This document shows positions 61,623 through 64,000 of a stretch of DNA of 64,000 nt, piece after piece. This stretch comes from Rhodocyclaceae bacterium (lineage in GTDB: Bacteria; Pseudomonadota; Gammaproteobacteria; Burkholderiales; CAIKXV01): NCBI GenBank assembly GCA_020248265.1, contig JADCHX010000004.1, positions 477,473 to 541,472 of the forward strand. Reading direction: 5' to 3'. Made by a program: the position numbers and the translations under genes. Each line of letters opens with the position of its first letter. Position 1 is the first letter of the stretch. The notes under the pieces are model-generated. The model did no database searches and was not told the origin of the DNA. It worked only from the letters and a program-made list of their open reading frames with translations.

Positions 61623-63290
61623 ATGTCCCGACTTCGTTTCTCCATTGCGTCGACCGACGATGAGTTCGAACAGGTCCATCGTCTGAACCACGACACGTTC
61701 TGCCTCGAGATCCCGCAGCATCCGGCGCGGTCCGATGGTCGCATGGTCGATCGCTTCCATGCCGAGAACCTGTATGTCGTCGGCAAGTGCGGCGACGAAG
61801 TGGTTGCGATGGTCGCGCTGCGCGATCGGCGTCCGTTCTCTCTGGACGCGAAGCTGCCGTCGCTCGACGACTGGCTGCCCCCGGACCGGTGCACCGGGGA
61901 GGTGCGCCTGCTCGCGATCCGGCCGCGCCACCGGCATCGTGGCGCGATCGCTGGCCTGATGCGCGAGCTGTGGCGCACGGCCCACAGCCGCGGCCTCGAC
62001 CTGCTGCTCATATCGGGCACGACCCGGCAATTGAAGCTCTATCGGCAGCTCGGCTTCGAACCGTTCGGGCCGCGCGTCGGTTCCGTCGACGCGGAGTACC
62101 AGCCGATGCTGCTGCGGCGGGAGGCGCTGAACACCAGTCTGCGTTCGGTGGCGCACGCCCGTCCAGCCGGGGAAGGGCTGGCCGCGGCGCCCTTCTCGCC
62201 ATCACTCCCCCGGGTCGTCCCCGCGGTGCTGCAGGCCGCGGCCGTCCATCCGCGCGCGCACCGAGGCAGAACGGTGATGGCCACGCTGCGCCGGATACGC
62301 GAGCGTCTGTGTGCGGCGACTGGGGCGGAGGATGTGCAGGTGCTGGCCGGGACCGGTACGCTGGCCAACGACGCGATCGCAGCCCAGCTCGCGCGGCGTC
62401 CCGGCCGGGGACTGGTGCTGGTGAACGGCGAGTTCGGTGAGCGGCTCGCTGCACACGTGTCCGGTGCTGCTGCGGCGGCCGACGTGGTTCGGGTCGACTG
62501 GGGGCAGGCCTTCGACTTTCCCGCGATCGCGGCGTCGCTGGCTGGGCAACGGCCGGCATGGGCCTGGATGGTCCACTGCGAAACCTCGACCGGCCGCCTC
62601 AACGACGTCGATGGGTTTCGCGCCCTGTGCGAACGTCTCGGTTGCCTGCCGGTGCTCGACTGCGTGAGTTCGATCGGTAACCTGCCGGTAGCGCTCGGCG
62701 GAATCGGCCTGGCTTCCGGCGTCAGCGGCAAGGGTCTCGCCGCACTGACCGGGTTGGCACTGGTATTCCACCGTGCCGATGCGCTGGTTGCCGCGCGCCT
62801 GCCAGGTATGCCGCGCTGCCTGGACCTCGCCTGGTACCGGGAGCAGGATGGCATCGCCTGGTCGCTGTCGTCCAACCTCCTCGATGCGCTGGACAGGGCG
62901 ATCGAGCAGTGCCGCTGGATGCCTGCATCCAGCAGCGCGCCTTCGCCGGCACCGCCTGCCCCTGGCACCCTGCATCGGGCGGTGGTGTCGCGGCTGGCTG
63001 CGGGTGGCTTGCGGGTGCTGGTGGCGGACGAGTCGGCTGCGCCATTCCTGGTCACCGTCGAACTGCCGGGCTGGCTCGATGCTGCCGCTGTCGGCGCCGC
63101 CATGCAGCGTGCGGGCAGCACGATCGCCTGGGAGAGCCGCTACCTGCGCGAGCGCAACTGGGTGCAACTCGCCTGGATGGGACGACGCAGCGAACACGAG
63201 GTACTGGCGGCAGCCGATGCGCTGGTACGCTGCTGCCGCCAGCAGGCACTCGTACAGGATCTGCCTCCGCTTAGGCAACGGACGGCCTGA
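61623..63290 (+). CDS. GNAT acetyltransferase-class V aminotransferase fusion
   Basis: About 555 residues. The N-terminal domain (1-165) is a GNAT fold: FSIASTDDEFEQVHRLNHDTFCLE resembles the N-acyl amino-acid synthase (FeeM-like) entry, EVRLLAIRPRHRHRGAIAGLM carries the acyl-CoA pyrophosphate loop, and LKLYRQLGFEPFG ends it. The C-terminal domain (about 190-540) is a class V PLP aminotransferase: VLAGTGTLANDAIA, HCETSTGRLND, LDCVSSIGNLP and the PLP Lys in SGVSGKGLAALTG. I chose ATG 61623, where the GNAT domain begins; ATG 61584 and TTG 61560 are in frame. It is not the usual gene arrangement, and acylation plus transamination of one amino acid is an inference. Confidence 0.85.
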   Translation: MSRLRFSIASTDDEFEQVHRLNHDTFCLEIPQHPARSDGRMVDRFHAENLYVVGKCGDEVVAMVALRDRRPFSLDAKLPSLDDWLPPDRCTGEVRLLAIRPRHRHRGAIAGLMRELWRTAHSRGLDLLLISGTTRQLKLYRQLGFEPFGPRVGSVDAEYQPMLLRREALNTSLRSVAHARPAGEGLAAAPFSPSLPRVVPAVLQAAAVHPRAHRGRTVMATLRRIRERLCAATGAEDVQVLAGTGTLANDAIAAQLARRPGRGLVLVNGEFGERLAAHVSGAAAAADVVRVDWGQAFDFPAIAASLAGQRPAWAWMVHCETSTGRLNDVDGFRALCERLGCLPVLDCVSSIGNLPVALGGIGLASGVSGKGLAALTGLALVFHRADALVAARLPGMPRCLDLAWYREQDGIAWSLSSNLLDALDRAIEQCRWMPASSSAPSPAPPAPGTLHRAVVSRLAAGGLRVLVADESAAPFLVTVELPGWLDAAAVGAAMQRAGSTIAWESRYLRERNWVQLAWMGRRSEHEVLAAADALVRCCRQQALVQDLPPLRQRTA

Positions 63291-63303
63291 ACCGGCGCCC
63301 GGG

Positions 63304-64000
63304 CTACAGCCCGAGCCGCTGCCAGATGGTGGTCGTGAGTCCGGCCTGGTTCAGGGAGTAGAAATGCAGCCCCGGCGCGCCGGCCTGCAGCAGGCGGTCG
63401 CACATGTCGGTGATGACGTCCAGCCCGAACGCACGGATCGACGCCTTGTCGTCACCGAACTCCTGCAGCCGCAGGCGCATCCAGCGCGGGATGTCGGCAC
63501 CGCACATCTCCGAGAAGCGGGCGAGCTGGGTGTAGTTGCCGATCGGCATGATGCCCGGGACGATCGGGATCGTCACGCCGGCGGCCTCGCAGCGGTCGAC
63601 GAAGTCGAAGTAGGCGTCGTTGTTGAAGAAGTACTGGGTGATCGCCGAGTTCGCGCCGGCGTCGACCTTGCGCTTGAAGTTGGCGAGGTCGTCCTTCGGC
63701 GAGCGGGCCTGCGGATGTACCTCGGGATAGGCGGCCACTTCTATGTGGAACCAGTCGCCGGTCTGCTGGCGGATGAACGCGACCAGTTCGTTCGCGTAGC
63801 GGAATTCGCCTGCATCGACGGTACCGGACGGCAGGTCACCGCGCAGCGCGACGATGTGGCGGATGCCATTCGCCTTGTATTGCTCGAGGATCGCGGTGAT
63901 GTTTTCGCGCGTCGATCCGATGCATGACAGGTGCGGAGCCGCCTCGTTGCCCGACGACTGGATCTCGATCACCGTCTCCAGCGTCCGGTCGCGGGTCGAG
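63304..64000 (-). CDS. metF: Methylenetetrahydrofolate reductase, C-terminal part
   Basis: The 3' 232 codons of metF; the start lies beyond the right edge. It makes 5-methyltetrahydrofolate from 5,10-methylene-THF with FAD and NADH. The frame is open to the edge. Recognised blocks are HLSCIGSTRENI, GIRHIVALRGDLP, AAYPEVHPQA, FKRKVDAGANSAITQYFFN, PIVPGIMPIGN and GAPGLHFYSLNQAG. It is the FAD-only bacterial type with no regulatory extension. It converges on the GNAT-aminotransferase gene with 13 bases between. Confidence 0.95.
   Translation of the reverse strand, partial: STRDRTLETVIEIQSSGNEAAPHLSCIGSTRENITAILEQYKANGIRHIVALRGDLPSGTVDAGEFRYANELVAFIRQQTGDWFHIEVAAYPEVHPQARSPKDDLANFKRKVDAGANSAITQYFFNNDAYFDFVDRCEAAGVTIPIVPGIMPIGNYTQLARFSEMCGADIPRWMRLRLQEFGDDKASIRAFGLDVITDMCDRLLQAGAPGLHFYSLNQAGLTTTIWQRLGL

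Overview
The window reads as a piece of a betaproteobacterial chromosome, most likely Burkholderiales-like. The DNA is G+C-rich (about two thirds by eye) and densely coded. Four Bug-family periplasmic solute receptors, a TctAB transporter, PQ-type housekeeping genes (ttcA, cca, apaH, rpiA, ilvA, metF) and a CCA-encoding tRNA-Arg all fit that group. I see no insertion sequence, prophage, CRISPR array or rRNA.

Layout. 0-13 kb is catabolic: a partial TauD-type dioxygenase, two Bug receptors, an enoyl-CoA hydratase, a small operon (FAH-fold hydrolase, aldo/keto reductase, FlK-like thioesterase), a PHB-depolymerase-like esterase, tRNA-Arg(CCG), a two-subunit CoA-transferase whose alpha gene is broken by an in-frame TGA, an alpha/beta hydrolase, an IclR regulator, an FAD monooxygenase and a VOC protein. 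12.4-14.8 kb holds apaH, a glycine-zipper lipoprotein and a PfkB kinase. 14.9-26.4 kb is a DNA-repair island. On the plus strand lies the ligase-associated set (beta-CASP exonuclease, ATP-dependent ligase, DEXH helicase, PdeM), preceded by a hypothetical gene and with a DUF429 gene inserted between ligase and helicase. Facing it on the minus strand is a four-gene photolyase operon (flavin photolyase, Fe-S photolyase, SDR protein, DUF2256). 26.5-38.1 kb holds a cupin, ppx, phoU, rpiA, ilvA, a lytic transglycosylase, an NDUFA9-like protein, a GST, cca and a DEAD-box helicase.

38.5-47.3 kb holds a Ser/Thr kinase fused to a cyclic-nucleotide-binding domain, a second GST, a two-component system followed by an HtrA protease, an ABC-F ATPase and an extended SDR. 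47.4-52.3 kb holds a DUF1080 lipoprotein and a complete tripartite tricarboxylate transporter (TctA, TctB) flanked by two receptors. 52.4-57.7 kb holds a MidA methyltransferase followed by a MacA-like adaptor, an FtsX-type permease and a LolD-like ATPase, and a divergent pteridine reductase. 57.7-64 kb holds ttcA, an HTH-aminotransferase fusion with a palindromic operator-like site at its promoter, an adenylate cyclase fused to an FHA domain, a GNAT-aminotransferase fusion, and the 3' part of metF.

Most noteworthy are four things: (1) the kinase-cNMP and cyclase-FHA proteins have mirror-image architectures, each carrying a reader for the other's product; (2) the HTH-aminotransferase fusion has a self-regulation-like palindrome at its promoter; (3) DUF429, the leading hypothetical gene and the photolyase/SDR/DUF2256 operon surround the ligase-linked repair set; (4) several genes have a -10-like box so close to the start codon that leaderless mRNAs are likely.
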